A stretch of 64,000 nucleotides of DNA from Pedobacter kyonggii (GTDB taxonomy: Bacteria; Bacteroidota; Bacteroidia; Sphingobacteriales; Sphingobacteriaceae): positions 239,742 to 303,741 of the forward strand of contig NZ_SIXF01000004.1 in the NCBI RefSeq assembly GCF_004310665.1, in the 5' to 3' direction. Below the pieces are notes generated by a model. That model made no database searches, was not told the origin of the DNA, and worked only from the letters and a program-made list of their open reading frames with translations. Made by a program: the position numbers and the translations under genes. Positions 33,170 through 44,125 of the stretch are shown in pieces; position 1 is the stretch's first letter, and each line of letters begins with the position of its first letter.

Positions 33170-34551
33170 ATGTTTGTTTTTACCAATCCGATTAAAACTT
33201 CTGGATCTAAAATATTGTTCCTTTGTACTGCGATGTGCGCTGCTGTACCTGCTTTTGCCCAATATGTAGAACATAAAGGTAATGATGTTACCTCGCCGCT
33301 ACATTTGCTAAAACCGGCCTATGTTACACCTTATGGAGAAACAAAAATGGCAGATGTTAAAGTATCATTAGATCGGGTTTATAATTATCTGGATAAAACG
33401 ACCCCTTTCGAACTGATAGATAAGGTTTCGGGAAAAGTGGTTTCGGATTTAAAGAAAGCAGATTCCAGTTCGATATTTAAACCAGGAGACTATCGTTTAA
33501 CGAGTTACGAATGGGGTGTTACCTATACAGGTATGTTAGAGGCTGCTATTGCCACTGGTGATCAAAATTTAAAGATTATACGGTTAAACGGGTGAATTTT
33601 TTGGCAGAGCTTGTTTCTGCTTACCAAAAATATTTAAAAACAAATAAGGGGGCTGCAACGCCCGTTCGTTCAGTGATAGATCCACGTGCACTGGATGATG
33701 CAGGTTCTATTGCTGCTGCAATGATTAAGGCACAGCGAACAGGAGAAGTGAAAGCCGATCTCCGCCCGGTTATTGATCATTATTTAAATTACATCATGAC
33801 CAAAGAGTTCCGCTTGAAAGACGGTACATTGGCCAGGAACCGGCCACAGCCCAATACGCTATGGCTTGATGATCTCTACATGAGCCTGCCGGCAATTGCC
33901 CAGATGGGGGTGTTAACTGGCGATACTAAATATTTTGACGAGGCGGAGAAACAATACAGATTGTTCGCCAAGCGGATGTTTAACCCAGAAAAAGGATTGT
34001 ATATGCATGGCTGGGTTCAGGATATGGATCCCCATCCCCAGTTTCATTGGGCGAGGGCAAATGGTTGGGCACTTATGACCAAAATAGAACTGCTGGATGC
34101 CTTACCTGTAAACCATCCTGGTAGGCCCTATATCTTGCAAATGCTAAAAGCACATGTAAAAGGGTTGGCAGCGCTGCAGGATGGGACAGGTTTTTGGCAT
34201 CAGCTTTTAGATCGGAATGATTCTTATTCGGAAACCTCTGCTACCGCCATTTATAGCTATTGCATTGCCCGTGCAGTTAACAAAGGCTGGCTAGATGCCA
34301 AAGCTTATGGCCCTATGGTATTGTTGGCCTGGAATGCCGTAAGTACTAAAATAAATGCAAACGGTCAGGTAGAAGGTACATGTGTGGGTACGGGCATGGG
34401 TTTCGATCCTGCGTTTTACTATTACAGACCTGTAAATGTTTTTGCCGCACATAGTTATGGCCCTGTGCTTTTGGCAGGAGCAGAAACTTATCGTTTATTA
34501 CAAAAGCATCCTTTTGTAATAAACGATAGTTCGGTACAGATGTATAAATAA
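33170..34551 (+). pseudogene. GH105/GH88-type unsaturated glucuronyl hydrolase, frameshifted
   Basis: Two overlapping frames, 33170-33595 and 33592-34551, together make one full-length secreted GH105-like protein of about 460 residues. The first part has a signal peptide (ending PAFAQ) and LTSYEWGVTYTGMLEAA. The second has LWLDDLYMSLPAIAQ, HWARANGWALMTKIELLDAL and DSYSETSATAIYSYCIARA. Loss of one A in the run near 33570-33573 breaks the frame; restoring it gives QNLKDYTVKRVNFLAE. Members remove unsaturated uronic acids from pectin-derived oligosaccharides. It may be a true pseudogene or a single-base sequencing error. Confidence 0.85.
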
Positions 34552-34578
34552 TCAACACCGCATTTAACCAAAATAAAG

Positions 34579-34846
34579 ATGAAATATATATCCTGTTCAT
34601 TTCTTATTGCCGTTTTTACCTGCACTTTAGTATTTAACCATCACACTGGCTAGCACAGATAGGAAAACACATGAAATGAAACTGCTCTCGGCAGGACATA
34701 AGCAAACAGCTGCAGATCATCCGCATCCTACCGTGAGCCCTGATGGTAAAAAAATCGAAATCCAATCAGCGATGTTGTCTGAAGATAACCGAACCATGAA
34801 TATCTTTGTAATTTCTATCCCAGAAGGATGGATGAGTATCAAATAG
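34579..34846 (+). pseudogene. Oligogalacturonate-lyase/TolB-like remnant
   Basis: An ATG at 34579 starts a signal-peptide-like stretch (KYISCSFLIAVFTCTLVF) that stops at once. A shifted frame then reads DRKTHEMKLLSAGHKQ, AADHPHPTVSPDGKKIEIQS and MNIFVISIPEG to a stop at 34846. HPHPTVSPDGK is the C-terminal propeller motif of oligogalacturonate lyase (PL22)-type and TolB-like proteins. Most of the gene has been deleted. Next to the broken GH105 gene it suggests a lost pectin-utilisation unit. Confidence 0.6.
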
Positions 34847-35279
34847 CTTTAAACCAAACAACATTACATGCTACTGCTAATTGCAGATAGCCCTCGCATT
34901 TTGTCTTATTTCTTGTACTGTTAATGTTTTTTTTGATCGGCATATTGTTATTTGTTTTTTTTAAAGGCATTAGAGCTTGCTTAAAACGATTTAGGTGTGC
35001 TGAAGATGGATGTTATGTTTTTATGATAATATTTTATAGTAAGAAGACAGGATAGTACAGGATGGGAATTTTGTTCCACCTTTTTATATTTAAGAAATAA
35101 TTCACTAACCAAATAACTTTTTAACCAACTATTTAATTAACGAACGTTAATACGATTCTATGCAGTAAAAATCTACTCACCCTTTAAGTCAGTTTTTGCA
35201 TTTTTTAATTTCTAATTGATTTAGATCCATAGCTTTTTATTGCCCAGTATTTAATGGCCGTTTATCCAATGAAATTGCT
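34847..35279. other. Long AT-rich leader region of the FAS1-SusCD operon
   Basis: The 433-base gap has no supported ORF. It must hold the promoter for the seven-gene operon. The best -7-like candidate is TATATTTA near 35085, which is one base off the consensus. No adjacent sigma/anti-sigma pair or hybrid two-component gene is present to explain regulation. Confidence 0.4.
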
Positions 35280-37505
35280 ATGAGTAAAATTTTACAAAAA
35301 TTTTTAATCGTTAATTTGGCGGTTATATTCATTCTCAGCGCTTGCCGGAAAAAAGAATTTGATGAGTTCTATGGTCGTCCTGAAACATTAGCCGATCCAA
35401 TTTATCAACAACTTCAGGCCAAAGGGAATTTTACCAGATTTTTAGATTGTATAGATAAATCGGGCTATAAAGAAACCTTAAGCAAAGCAGGATCGTGGAC
35501 GGTTTTTGCACCAACAGATGCGGCTTTTACCACCTACATGTCTGAGAACAACTTAACCGAGATAAATGCAACGCTCGCTTCGGCAATCGTACGTTATTCA
35601 ATGACTTATGACGGAGAGAAAGTAGAACGTTTAAGCGATAATTTAACAGCAAAAGGTTTCGTTAAAAATGTTGGTTTTAGGCGACGTACCGTTTATTACG
35701 ATTTTGTTTACGATGGCGTAGATAATGATGGTAAAGCAATAAAGGTAATTGCAGGTAACCGAAACGGAACTTATTTGCCAACCGATTTTAATAATAAAAA
35801 CCTGACCTTTTTTCTTAGCCCCTTTGTCACTTTTGCAGGCATTAGTGCTTTAGATTATAATTATTTTTATCCAAATACCGAGTATGCCGGAAAAAATGTA
35901 GGTCCTGGAAAAATTATCGAGCAAGATATTGTAGCCGAAAATGGCGTAATCCACATCGTAGATAAGGTGCTTACACCGCCACAAAGTATCGATCAGTATA
36001 TAGGTGCTAAAGCGCAATATGGCGCCTTCAAATCCCTTTTGGATAAATATGTAAGCTACAATTTAAATACTGACATTACCCACCGCTACCAGGTGTTAAC
36101 AGGTAAAAGCGATAATGTTTACGCTAAAAACTATAGTGTATTGCTTGGTTTTTCGCCTAACAACGAAAATTACCTAAAAGAAGATGCCAACGATGCGCAG
36201 ATTGGTATGTACACCATTTTTGCACCAACTGATGATGCGGTTGAGGCCTATGCAAAGGTGCTGTTAAAATATTATGCCAAAAACAGGTTACAGCCAGGAA
36301 ATTATAAAGCACAGCTGAACGAACTGTTTTCTTTAAGATCCGATATTATTAGAGATTTTATCAATTCCCACTTATACAGAACTACAGTATGGCCGAGCAA
36401 GTTTAATTCAGTTAACAGCTTTTTAGGCGAACCCACTAAACTTGCACCTGCGAACGTGGTAGACAAACAGTTTTTAAGTAATGGATTGTTTTATGGCGTA
36501 AACGCTGCTCAAAATGCCAATGTATTTTCGACGGTTTACGGGAAAGTAAATTTAGATCCTACCTATTACATTATGAAACAGGCGCTTGATGTATTGGGTT
36601 ATGCTATTCCAATTAAAACAGCCTCATTAAAATACATTGTTATTCCTATTCCCGATGCCACCTTGGTAAGTTTAGGGTTCTCATACGATCCCTTTTATCC
36701 TTCGTCGCCAATTAGGGGCGATCTGAATGTTTTAAGGCGATTGTTACAAACGCATATTATCCCGCTGGGCGACCGTGACGTGCCAAATTTTGCCACAACA
36801 GCTGGTATTTTAAAAACTTCTGGTGGCGAATATATTAAGTACAATAATGGTTTTTTCTCTTCAGCAGGTACAGAAGATCTGCCCACAGTTGCAGATAAAA
36901 GCATCAAAATCGATTCAGTAGCCACAGCTGTTAATGGAGCTGATGCTTATGCTGCCAAAGTACTCATGTATACTGTACTTCCGGTAAGCAAACATATCGA
37001 AAAATATGGTACGCTAACAACCGATCCTTATTATTCTTTCTTTCAGTACCTTAAAAATAACGTTACGCTTTATACTGCTGCTACAGGTGCAATTCAAGGG
37101 GTTACCGATGGAAGCTCTTACACCGTTTTCATTCCTACAAATGCGGCTATACAAGCTGCGGTAACGGCCGGGTTATTGCCAGAGTTACCCAACGGAGCAC
37201 CAAATTATGCGCCAACAGATGCCGGAGATATTAGCAAGGTGGCCAAATTTATCCAATACCATATTATTAAAAGCACAGTAGCAAGCGATGGACAGAAAAC
37301 AGGTTCTTTTGAAAGCTTGCTTAAAAACGATTCGGGAGATGCAGCCAAGGTTACTGTATTTACCAACACCACCAATACACTCATGCTAAGAGATGTAACC
37401 AATAATTCTGTGAATGTTTTGCTGGGTACAACCGATAGAAGCAACGTGTTATCTAACAGAACGGTGATTCATCAAATCAATTCTTATTTAAAATATCAAT
37501 TCTAA
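35280..37505 (+). CDS. Multi-FAS1 (fasciclin) lipoprotein (741 aa)
   Basis: The lipoprotein signal ends FILSACRKK. Several FAS1 units follow, judged by the repeated pattern of YTVFAPTDAAF-like and IHIVDKVL-like motifs. Unit 1 is about 45-235 (GSWTVFAPTDAAF to NGVIHIVDKVL). Unit 2 is about 240-425 (YTIFAPTDDAVEAY). Unit 3 is about 430-575 and diverged. Unit 4 is about 580-740 (YTVFIPTNAAI to NRTVIHQINSYL). FAS1 domains mediate adhesion or carbohydrate binding. It opens the operon, 6 bases before SusC, so it is probably a surface accessory of that importer. Confidence 0.88.
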   Translation: MSKILQKFLIVNLAVIFILSACRKKEFDEFYGRPETLADPIYQQLQAKGNFTRFLDCIDKSGYKETLSKAGSWTVFAPTDAAFTTYMSENNLTEINATLASAIVRYSMTYDGEKVERLSDNLTAKGFVKNVGFRRRTVYYDFVYDGVDNDGKAIKVIAGNRNGTYLPTDFNNKNLTFFLSPFVTFAGISALDYNYFYPNTEYAGKNVGPGKIIEQDIVAENGVIHIVDKVLTPPQSIDQYIGAKAQYGAFKSLLDKYVSYNLNTDITHRYQVLTGKSDNVYAKNYSVLLGFSPNNENYLKEDANDAQIGMYTIFAPTDDAVEAYAKVLLKYYAKNRLQPGNYKAQLNELFSLRSDIIRDFINSHLYRTTVWPSKFNSVNSFLGEPTKLAPANVVDKQFLSNGLFYGVNAAQNANVFSTVYGKVNLDPTYYIMKQALDVLGYAIPIKTASLKYIVIPIPDATLVSLGFSYDPFYPSSPIRGDLNVLRRLLQTHIIPLGDRDVPNFATTAGILKTSGGEYIKYNNGFFSSAGTEDLPTVADKSIKIDSVATAVNGADAYAAKVLMYTVLPVSKHIEKYGTLTTDPYYSFFQYLKNNVTLYTAATGAIQGVTDGSSYTVFIPTNAAIQAAVTAGLLPELPNGAPNYAPTDAGDISKVAKFIQYHIIKSTVASDGQKTGSFESLLKNDSGDAAKVTVFTNTTNTLMLRDVTNNSVNVLLGTTDRSNVLSNRTVIHQINSYLKYQF

Positions 37506-37511
37506 ACCGAG

Positions 37512-40500
37512 ATGACTAAAAGATATAATTATAGTTTTTTTATTTTACTATGCTGTTTGTTGGTATCATCACTAAGCTATGCACAACAAATTAATTACGT
37601 AAAGGGTAGGGTTATTGATAAAAAAGATAAGCAGCCCATTATTGGTGCATCTGTTGTAATTGTTGATAAAGATAAAAGGGTAATTAAAGGCGTTTCGACA
37701 GATATTGATGGAAATTACTCTTTGCCGGTAGCAGATAAGACCTATAGGATATCGGTTTCATATATCGGTTATAAGTCTTCAGCGCCTGTTAATATCGATA
37801 AGGTAGTTATTAATTTTCAATTGGAACCTTCTGAAAATCAAATGGATGAAGTTCAGGTTGTTTCGAGGGCAAAAACGAACAATGGAAGTGGAATGACGAT
37901 CGATAAACGCGATCAAACTTCGGCTACAGTTACCATTGATGCCAAAGAACTCGAAGACCTCCAATCGGCATCAATCGATCAGGCCCTGCAAGGCCGCATG
38001 GCAGGGGTTGATATTACCGCCAGTACAGGCGATCCGGGTGCGCCGATGCAGATCCGTATCCGCGGTACATCTTCCATTAATGGTGCAACCGATCCATTAA
38101 TTGTATTGGATGGTATGCCTTACGATATTACCATCCCTTCTGATTTTAACTTTGCCACCTCTGATGAGAACAATTATGGTCAGTTATTAAATATTGCCCC
38201 ATCTGATATTAAAGAAATTAGCGTACTAAAAGATGCAGCGGCAACAGCGGTTTGGGGATCGAGAGCAGCAAACGGTGTATTAATTATTACCACAAAAAGA
38301 GGATCAATTGGTCCGCCAGCTATTTCCTATAACTTTAAAGGTTCGTATTCTAAACAGCCAAGTCCGATCCCGATGTTGGATGGTAACCAGTATTCATCAC
38401 TCGTTTTGGAAGAATATTATAATGCGGGGCGTCAGTTTTCTACTTCAGAATTTGCAAAGCAATTTCAATATGATCCGAACGATCCTTATAATTACTATAA
38501 TTACAGCAACAATACCGATTGGCTATCGGCAATTACCAAGATAGGTTACCTGCAGGATCATAACCTATCTATTTCTGGTGGTGGTGAAAAAGCCAGATAC
38601 CGTGCTTCGGTAAATTATTTTAACCAAACAGGTACTACCATTGGCACCGATTTAAACCGTGTTTCGGCAAGGGTAAATTTAGATTATATGGTGTCGAACA
38701 AAATCAGGTTTAGTTCTGACATTTCTTATACGCATATCGATCAGAACGGACTTTTTACACAAAATGTTAGAGATGTAGCCTACACAAAGATGCCTAACCA
38801 GAGTATTTATGAGTACGATGAGTATGGTAATTTAACGGATAATTTCTTTAGTCCTGCAGCAACAGCCCAAGGTGCATTCTTTTATAATTTCGATAACAGA
38901 AGAGTAACCGGAACCTTTAATCCTTTGGCCATGGCTACAGCAGGTAGTAATCACCAATTGGGCGAGCGTATAACACCAAAATTTAGTTTGCAGTACGAAA
39001 TTTTGCCAAGTGTGTTACGCCTAAACGGGAGTTTTATGGTAAATATTAATAACACCAAAGTAAAAACCTTCCTTCCACAGGTTGCAACAGGCCGCCCTTA
39101 TACCGAATCGGTAGTCAATACAGCTTCAGATGCTGATGGCGATTCATTCACCATGAACACTAGTATGACATTGGCCTATACACCGAAATTGAACGATAGA
39201 CACGATATTATAGGTTTTTTACGCTTCGATAGTGAAGATAGTCGCAGAACCGGGCAGTACTTGTTTTCTACCAATACGGCATCATCGTATTTATCCGACC
39301 CTTCTGTTGATAGCCGTACCAATTACACAGGTTCTGCCACCTCATCATTAGGACAAACCAGGTCAGTTGGTTTATTGGCTAATGTTCAATACAAATTTTT
39401 AGACCGTTACATTATTAATGGTAGCATTAGGGGAGATGGTAACTCCAGGTTCGGTGCGGCTAACCGATATGGTATTTTTCCTTCAGTTTCTGGCCGTTGG
39501 CGGATATCTGGCGAACCTTTTATGAAAAAGACCAATAAATATGTAGATGATTTTAGTTTAAGGGCCAGTTACGGTAAAAGTGGTAATGTGCCGCGTAACG
39601 ATTATTCTTACTTTAATATTTACCAAAATTACGGTTTTAGCTATTTGGATAATGCCGGGGTATATTCTACCAATATGGAATTAACTGATTTAAGGTGGGA
39701 AACTGTTACTCAATCCAACCTCGGTATTACTTTAAACCTCTTTAAAAATTTAAATATCGATTTCGATTTATACCGTAAACGTACAACCGATCTGTTTTAT
39801 CCAGGCTTACAGGTAGCAAGTTATAATGGTTATGGAGGGGTTGATATGAATGTGGGTACCATGGATAATCAGGGCTGGGAAGTAAACCTGAATGCTACCG
39901 TGATCAAAAAGAAAAAGATAAGATTAGATCTTTCTTTCAATATCGCGCACAACGAAAACGTAATCCGTGAGGTTTCACCGCTATACCCCAGAGAAAACAA
40001 AGGTAGGGTAACCAGCAACAATGTGTACAAAGTATTTGTTCAGGAAAACAATCCTTTCGGATCGTTTTATGGCTTCAAATTTAAAGGTGTATATCCTGAT
40101 AAAAATGCAACGGTTGCATTGGATGAGAATGGAAACCAGATTGTTGGGCCGAACGGCGATAAAATTTATATGCGTTTTGCTTATCCATCTATCGATTATG
40201 TTTTTCAACCGGGCGATGCCATGTATGAAGATATCAACCATGATGGAAACATTGATTATAAAGATATCGTGTACCTGGGTAATGGTAACCCTAAACTAAC
40301 AGGAGGATTTGGATCTAACCTAACCATCAATGGAAACCTTCGTTTAGGTTTTAACTTCACTTTCCGTACCGGTTACGATATTATTAACGGTACTAAAATT
40401 AACACCACCAATATGTATGGTTTTAATAACCAAAGTACAGCTGTATTGCGCCGGTGGAAAAAAGAGGGCGATGTTACTGATATACCAAGAGCCATGTATG

Positions 40501-40787
40501 GTACGGGCTATAACTTTTTAGGCTCCGACCGATACATTGAAGACGGATCATTTTTAAGATTGAGCTCGGTAGTGTTAAAGTACGACTTTGGCAAAACCTT
40601 TATGAAGAGATTGGGTATGAAATCGCTTACCACCAATCTTACCGTTCAGAATATCTTAACATTTACTAAATATACTGGTCAGGACCCTGAGGTGCCAATT
40701 AAGTTAAATGGGGCGAACACAGTGATAGATAATTCTACCACGCCGCCAATTAAAACAATCACTTTCGGTTTAACTGCTAACTTTTAA
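37512..40787 (+). CDS. SusC/RagA-family TonB-linked outer-membrane protein (1091 aa)
   Basis: A signal peptide (about 1-24, ending SYAQ) and carboxypeptidase-like domain (YVKGRVIDKKDKQPIIGASV) are followed by the plug and barrel. The plug has IDQALQGRMAGVDI, IRIRGTSSINGATDPLIVLDG and EISVLKDAAATAVWGSRAANG; the barrel ends TFGLTANF. The usual VVGYG-type linker is replaced by VQVVSRAK. It is flanked by a FAS1 lipoprotein (6 bases upstream) and its SusD partner (10 bases downstream). Confidence 0.95.
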   Translation: MTKRYNYSFFILLCCLLVSSLSYAQQINYVKGRVIDKKDKQPIIGASVVIVDKDKRVIKGVSTDIDGNYSLPVADKTYRISVSYIGYKSSAPVNIDKVVINFQLEPSENQMDEVQVVSRAKTNNGSGMTIDKRDQTSATVTIDAKELEDLQSASIDQALQGRMAGVDITASTGDPGAPMQIRIRGTSSINGATDPLIVLDGMPYDITIPSDFNFATSDENNYGQLLNIAPSDIKEISVLKDAAATAVWGSRAANGVLIITTKRGSIGPPAISYNFKGSYSKQPSPIPMLDGNQYSSLVLEEYYNAGRQFSTSEFAKQFQYDPNDPYNYYNYSNNTDWLSAITKIGYLQDHNLSISGGGEKARYRASVNYFNQTGTTIGTDLNRVSARVNLDYMVSNKIRFSSDISYTHIDQNGLFTQNVRDVAYTKMPNQSIYEYDEYGNLTDNFFSPAATAQGAFFYNFDNRRVTGTFNPLAMATAGSNHQLGERITPKFSLQYEILPSVLRLNGSFMVNINNTKVKTFLPQVATGRPYTESVVNTASDADGDSFTMNTSMTLAYTPKLNDRHDIIGFLRFDSEDSRRTGQYLFSTNTASSYLSDPSVDSRTNYTGSATSSLGQTRSVGLLANVQYKFLDRYIINGSIRGDGNSRFGAANRYGIFPSVSGRWRISGEPFMKKTNKYVDDFSLRASYGKSGNVPRNDYSYFNIYQNYGFSYLDNAGVYSTNMELTDLRWETVTQSNLGITLNLFKNLNIDFDLYRKRTTDLFYPGLQVASYNGYGGVDMNVGTMDNQGWEVNLNATVIKKKKIRLDLSFNIAHNENVIREVSPLYPRENKGRVTSNNVYKVFVQENNPFGSFYGFKFKGVYPDKNATVALDENGNQIVGPNGDKIYMRFAYPSIDYVFQPGDAMYEDINHDGNIDYKDIVYLGNGNPKLTGGFGSNLTINGNLRLGFNFTFRTGYDIINGTKINTTNMYGFNNQSTAVLRRWKKEGDVTDIPRAMYGTGYNFLGSDRYIEDGSFLRLSSVVLKYDFGKTFMKRLGMKSLTTNLTVQNILTFTKYTGQDPEVPIKLNGANTVIDNSTTPPIKTITFGLTANF

Positions 40788-40797
40788 TTCAAAACTG

Positions 40798-42264
40798 ATG
40801 AAAAATATTTTATATAGCACTTGTTTACTAATGATGCTGGTGATGAGCAGCTCTTGCAACAAGTGGCTCGATCTTCAACCCAGAGATGGAATTACCAGAC
40901 AGGAATTCTGGAAAACGAAAGAGGATGTTTTAGCAGCAGTTTCTGGTTGTTACACCTCTTTGCTGGCGCCTCCTCCCGGTATTGGTGATAAATCTTTATT
41001 GGAGTACATGTTTATATATGGCGAGCTTAGGGCCGATATGATTACAGGTGGGCCTAGTATTACAACAGAGGAAACGGACATTATCAATGTAAATATTACC
41101 CAGGATAATACAATAGCAAGATGGGCAGCATTTTACCGTACCATTAATTATTGCAATACCGTGCTCGATTTTGCGCCTGGCGTTAAAGCTACCGATCCCA
41201 CTTTTACAGATGCAGCATTGAACGGTTATGTGGCAGAAGCGCTTACCTTAAGAAGCCTCATGTATTTTTACCTGCTGCGCACATTTAGAGATGTACCATT
41301 AAAATTAACTGCCACCGTAAAAGATACCGATTTGCAGGATCTGCCGAAAACCAAACAGGCCGATATTTTAAAACAGATTATTACCGACTTAAAAAAAGCT
41401 GAACAAGGCGCGGTTACCACTTATGGTAGCACAAGGTTTGATAAGGGTAGGGTAACCAAATTTACCGTAAATGCTTTGTTAGCCGATGTGTACCTGTGGA
41501 TGGAAGATTATCCGAACTGTATTACCGAGTGTAATAAAATCATCAGTTCGCAAAGATTTGCCCTGGTTGGTGCAGGTTCTGGCTGGTACAATAATGTATT
41601 CTTCAGAGGTTCATCCATCGAAACCATATTTGAATTTGACCAGGCTATAGAAAACCCGTTTTATAATTTATTGGTAAATACAAGACGACGTTTTATCGGT
41701 TCTCCTTTTTTGAGTACTGAAATCTTTATTCCTGATGATGTTGATCCGGATAATAACTATGATATCAGGCCTGATTCTTACTATAATTCGGCTTTTACCA
41801 TCCAGAAATATGGCACAGAAAATCCTTCTTACGTAAAATGGCAAGCATACCGTTATTCAGATATCATGATGATTAAAGCCGAAGCTTTGGCCTTAACCGG
41901 TGGCGGTGTAGAAGCTTTGGCATTGGTTGATGAACTGAGATTAAGACGTAATGCTGTAAATGCTACGAAAGTTACTGTAGACCCTTCAGAAACTGAAGCT
42001 TTGTGCGATTATATTTTGGCCGAACGTGCCAGAGAATTTGCTTTTGAAGGCAAAAGATGGTTCGACCTTCTGCGCCATGCCAAACGCAATAACTATAGCC
42101 GCATTGATATTCTGTTAGATATTGCCGCCAAAACAGTATCGCCTACACTTCAACAATCAGCCATTACCAAATTTAGAGATCCCAACAGCCATTACTTGCC
42201 GATTTATCAGAGTGAGTTATTTACAGATCCTAATCTTGTACAAAATCCATTTTACACTAAATAG
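40798..42264 (+). CDS. RagB/SusD-family surface lipoprotein (488 aa)
   Basis: The lipoprotein signal ends MSSSCNKWLDLQPRDG, the standard SusD opening. The chain has FYRTINYCNTVLDFAPG, YVAEALTLRSLMYFYLLRTF, IMMIKAEALALTGG and ILAERAREFAFEGKRWFDLLRH. It ends YQSELFTDPNLVQNPFY. It is the lid partner of the SusC at 37512. A FAS1 gene begins 10 bases after its stop, so the proteins are probably made together. Confidence 0.94.
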   Translation: MKNILYSTCLLMMLVMSSSCNKWLDLQPRDGITRQEFWKTKEDVLAAVSGCYTSLLAPPPGIGDKSLLEYMFIYGELRADMITGGPSITTEETDIINVNITQDNTIARWAAFYRTINYCNTVLDFAPGVKATDPTFTDAALNGYVAEALTLRSLMYFYLLRTFRDVPLKLTATVKDTDLQDLPKTKQADILKQIITDLKKAEQGAVTTYGSTRFDKGRVTKFTVNALLADVYLWMEDYPNCITECNKIISSQRFALVGAGSGWYNNVFFRGSSIETIFEFDQAIENPFYNLLVNTRRRFIGSPFLSTEIFIPDDVDPDNNYDIRPDSYYNSAFTIQKYGTENPSYVKWQAYRYSDIMMIKAEALALTGGGVEALALVDELRLRRNAVNATKVTVDPSETEALCDYILAERAREFAFEGKRWFDLLRHAKRNNYSRIDILLDIAAKTVSPTLQQSAITKFRDPNSHYLPIYQSELFTDPNLVQNPFYTK

Positions 42265-42274
42265 AATAAGTGAT

Positions 42275-44092
42275 ATGAAAATGAAATTAGACATCCGTAA
42301 CATTACCTGTTTGGTTATATTCAGCGCATTTATAATCTTAGTGATCAATGCCTGTAAAAGAGAAAGTTTAACAATAAGTACTACTGATGATGTTAACATT
42401 ACCGGATTTTTGGAGAAAAATCCAGAAAAATTTTCTTTGTTTACCCAAATCTTAGAGAGATCGGGTACAAAAGGTTATTTGGCAGCATATGGTAAATACA
42501 CCATGTTTACTCCTGATAATAATGCAGTTAACGATTGGTTAAAAAGTTTAAGTAAAACAGCAGTCGACCAATTATCAGCTGCAGAACTGAAAGATGTTGT
42601 TCGTTTTCACGTTTTGCCAGATACAGTTGCTACGGGCAAATTTACCGACGGTAAATTAACCCAGATTACCCTTTACGGTCAGTATCTGCAAACTGGTGTT
42701 ACCTTTAAAGATGGTGTAAGTAGTTTTATCATCAACAAACAGGCACTCATTACCCAGTCGAATGTTCGGGTTGGGAATGGAATCATCCATGTTATCGATC
42801 ATGTGTTAATTCCTTCAACTAAAACGCTGGCTTCAACTATCGAAGGCAATACCAGGTATAGCATCTTCACCCAGGCCTTAAAAGAAACTGGTTTTTACGA
42901 TTCGTTAAACTATGTACAATCTGTAATTCCTGATACTACACGTCGTTTCCAGACGGTAATTCTCGAATCTGATTCGGCATTGCAAGCTGCAGGTTTTAAT
43001 AATTACGCTGCTTTAAAAGCCAAACTTTCAAAAACAGGCAACCCGAAAAGTCATAGCGATAGTTTGTGGATGTATGTAGCTTACCATATTTCAACAGGGG
43101 CAAGTTATACGCCTGATATTGTTTCTTCACCTTCGTTATCTACTTTGGTACCTAGTGAAATTGTAACCACAAAATTAGTTGGAACGAAAATCTTATTAAA
43201 TGATGATGAGTTTAATGGTGTAATTGAGCCTGGAGTAGAAGTAAATAGGACTTTTAGCAATGTTACTACTTCTAACGGGGTTTTACACGAATCGAAAGGT
43301 TTTTACAAAATTAAACCAAGGGTACCTACGGGTGTTTTCTTCGATATTGGCGATCAGCCAGAATTAAAATTATTGGCGGCCTGGCGGGCACCCGGACAAA
43401 CCATTCCGCTTTTACAAAATGGAAAATTGATTACAGCAGGTATCAGGCTTGATGCTTACCGGTCAAACACAATTGGCCCTGTATATGCCGTGTCGTCAAC
43501 GCCAATCGGCGCATCTGATGGCCGCAGTTATGCCAACAGAGATGTAATTCAGTTTAACCCCACTACCAGTAATGCCGCACGTTCTATCTGGATGGAAATC
43601 AGAACCCCTATGCTGGTAAAAGGTAAATACAAAGTTTGGATCTGTTATACCTACAATGGCTCCGGACCACTTACACAGGTTGGGGTAGATGTGGGCACAA
43701 CACAAGAACAATTATTGCCAAACTTAGTCGATTTTGCCCAAACTTTAACCAGTTCTGGTGTGCCTACCGCCAATGCTGCTTTGCCTTCTGCAGATGGATT
43801 AATGTTAACCAACGGCTTTAAACGCTATATGGCTACCACTGCAGACGTTAATCAGGATGGTGTAAGAGGCATACAGCCCATATCAGTTAATAACCAATGG
43901 TCGGTTATGGTCGGGAAATTGGCTGGTGTGGTAGATATTAAAACAACTGATAAACACTGGGTTAGGTTTACTACGCTGCGTGGTAATGGGTCCGGAATTA
44001 TGAATATGGATATGATTCACTTTATTCCGATTGATGATGATCAGAACTATCCAAGATTTAGTCCGTCGGGTCTGATTTATAAACGTCCATAA
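42275..44092 (+). CDS. FAS1-domain lipoprotein with C-terminal beta-rich domain (605 aa)
   Basis: I use ATG 42275, where the signal peptide starts (lipobox VINAC); the longer frame overlaps SusD by 140 bases. FAS1 unit 1 is about 35-185 (KYTMFTPDNNAVNDW to GIIHVIDHVL). FAS1 unit 2 is about 190-350 (YSIFTQALKETG to NGVLHESKGF). Residues about 360-600 form a beta-rich domain with KYKVWICYTYNG and HWVRFTTLRGNGSG, resembling the DUF5108-type C-termini of Bacteroidota fasciclin proteins. A ligand-binding surface role is inferred. Confidence 0.85.
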   Translation: MKMKLDIRNITCLVIFSAFIILVINACKRESLTISTTDDVNITGFLEKNPEKFSLFTQILERSGTKGYLAAYGKYTMFTPDNNAVNDWLKSLSKTAVDQLSAAELKDVVRFHVLPDTVATGKFTDGKLTQITLYGQYLQTGVTFKDGVSSFIINKQALITQSNVRVGNGIIHVIDHVLIPSTKTLASTIEGNTRYSIFTQALKETGFYDSLNYVQSVIPDTTRRFQTVILESDSALQAAGFNNYAALKAKLSKTGNPKSHSDSLWMYVAYHISTGASYTPDIVSSPSLSTLVPSEIVTTKLVGTKILLNDDEFNGVIEPGVEVNRTFSNVTTSNGVLHESKGFYKIKPRVPTGVFFDIGDQPELKLLAAWRAPGQTIPLLQNGKLITAGIRLDAYRSNTIGPVYAVSSTPIGASDGRSYANRDVIQFNPTTSNAARSIWMEIRTPMLVKGKYKVWICYTYNGSGPLTQVGVDVGTTQEQLLPNLVDFAQTLTSSGVPTANAALPSADGLMLTNGFKRYMATTADVNQDGVRGIQPISVNNQWSVMVGKLAGVVDIKTTDKHWVRFTTLRGNGSGIMNMDMIHFIPIDDDQNYPRFSPSGLIYKRP

Positions 44093-44125
44093 CTAATTGA
44101 GCCATAGAACTAAAAAATATAAATA

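Noticed and set aside
42122-42274. 51-codon N-terminal extension of the second FAS1 gene
   Set aside because: It overlaps the SusD gene; ATG 42275 starts a proper lipoprotein signal.
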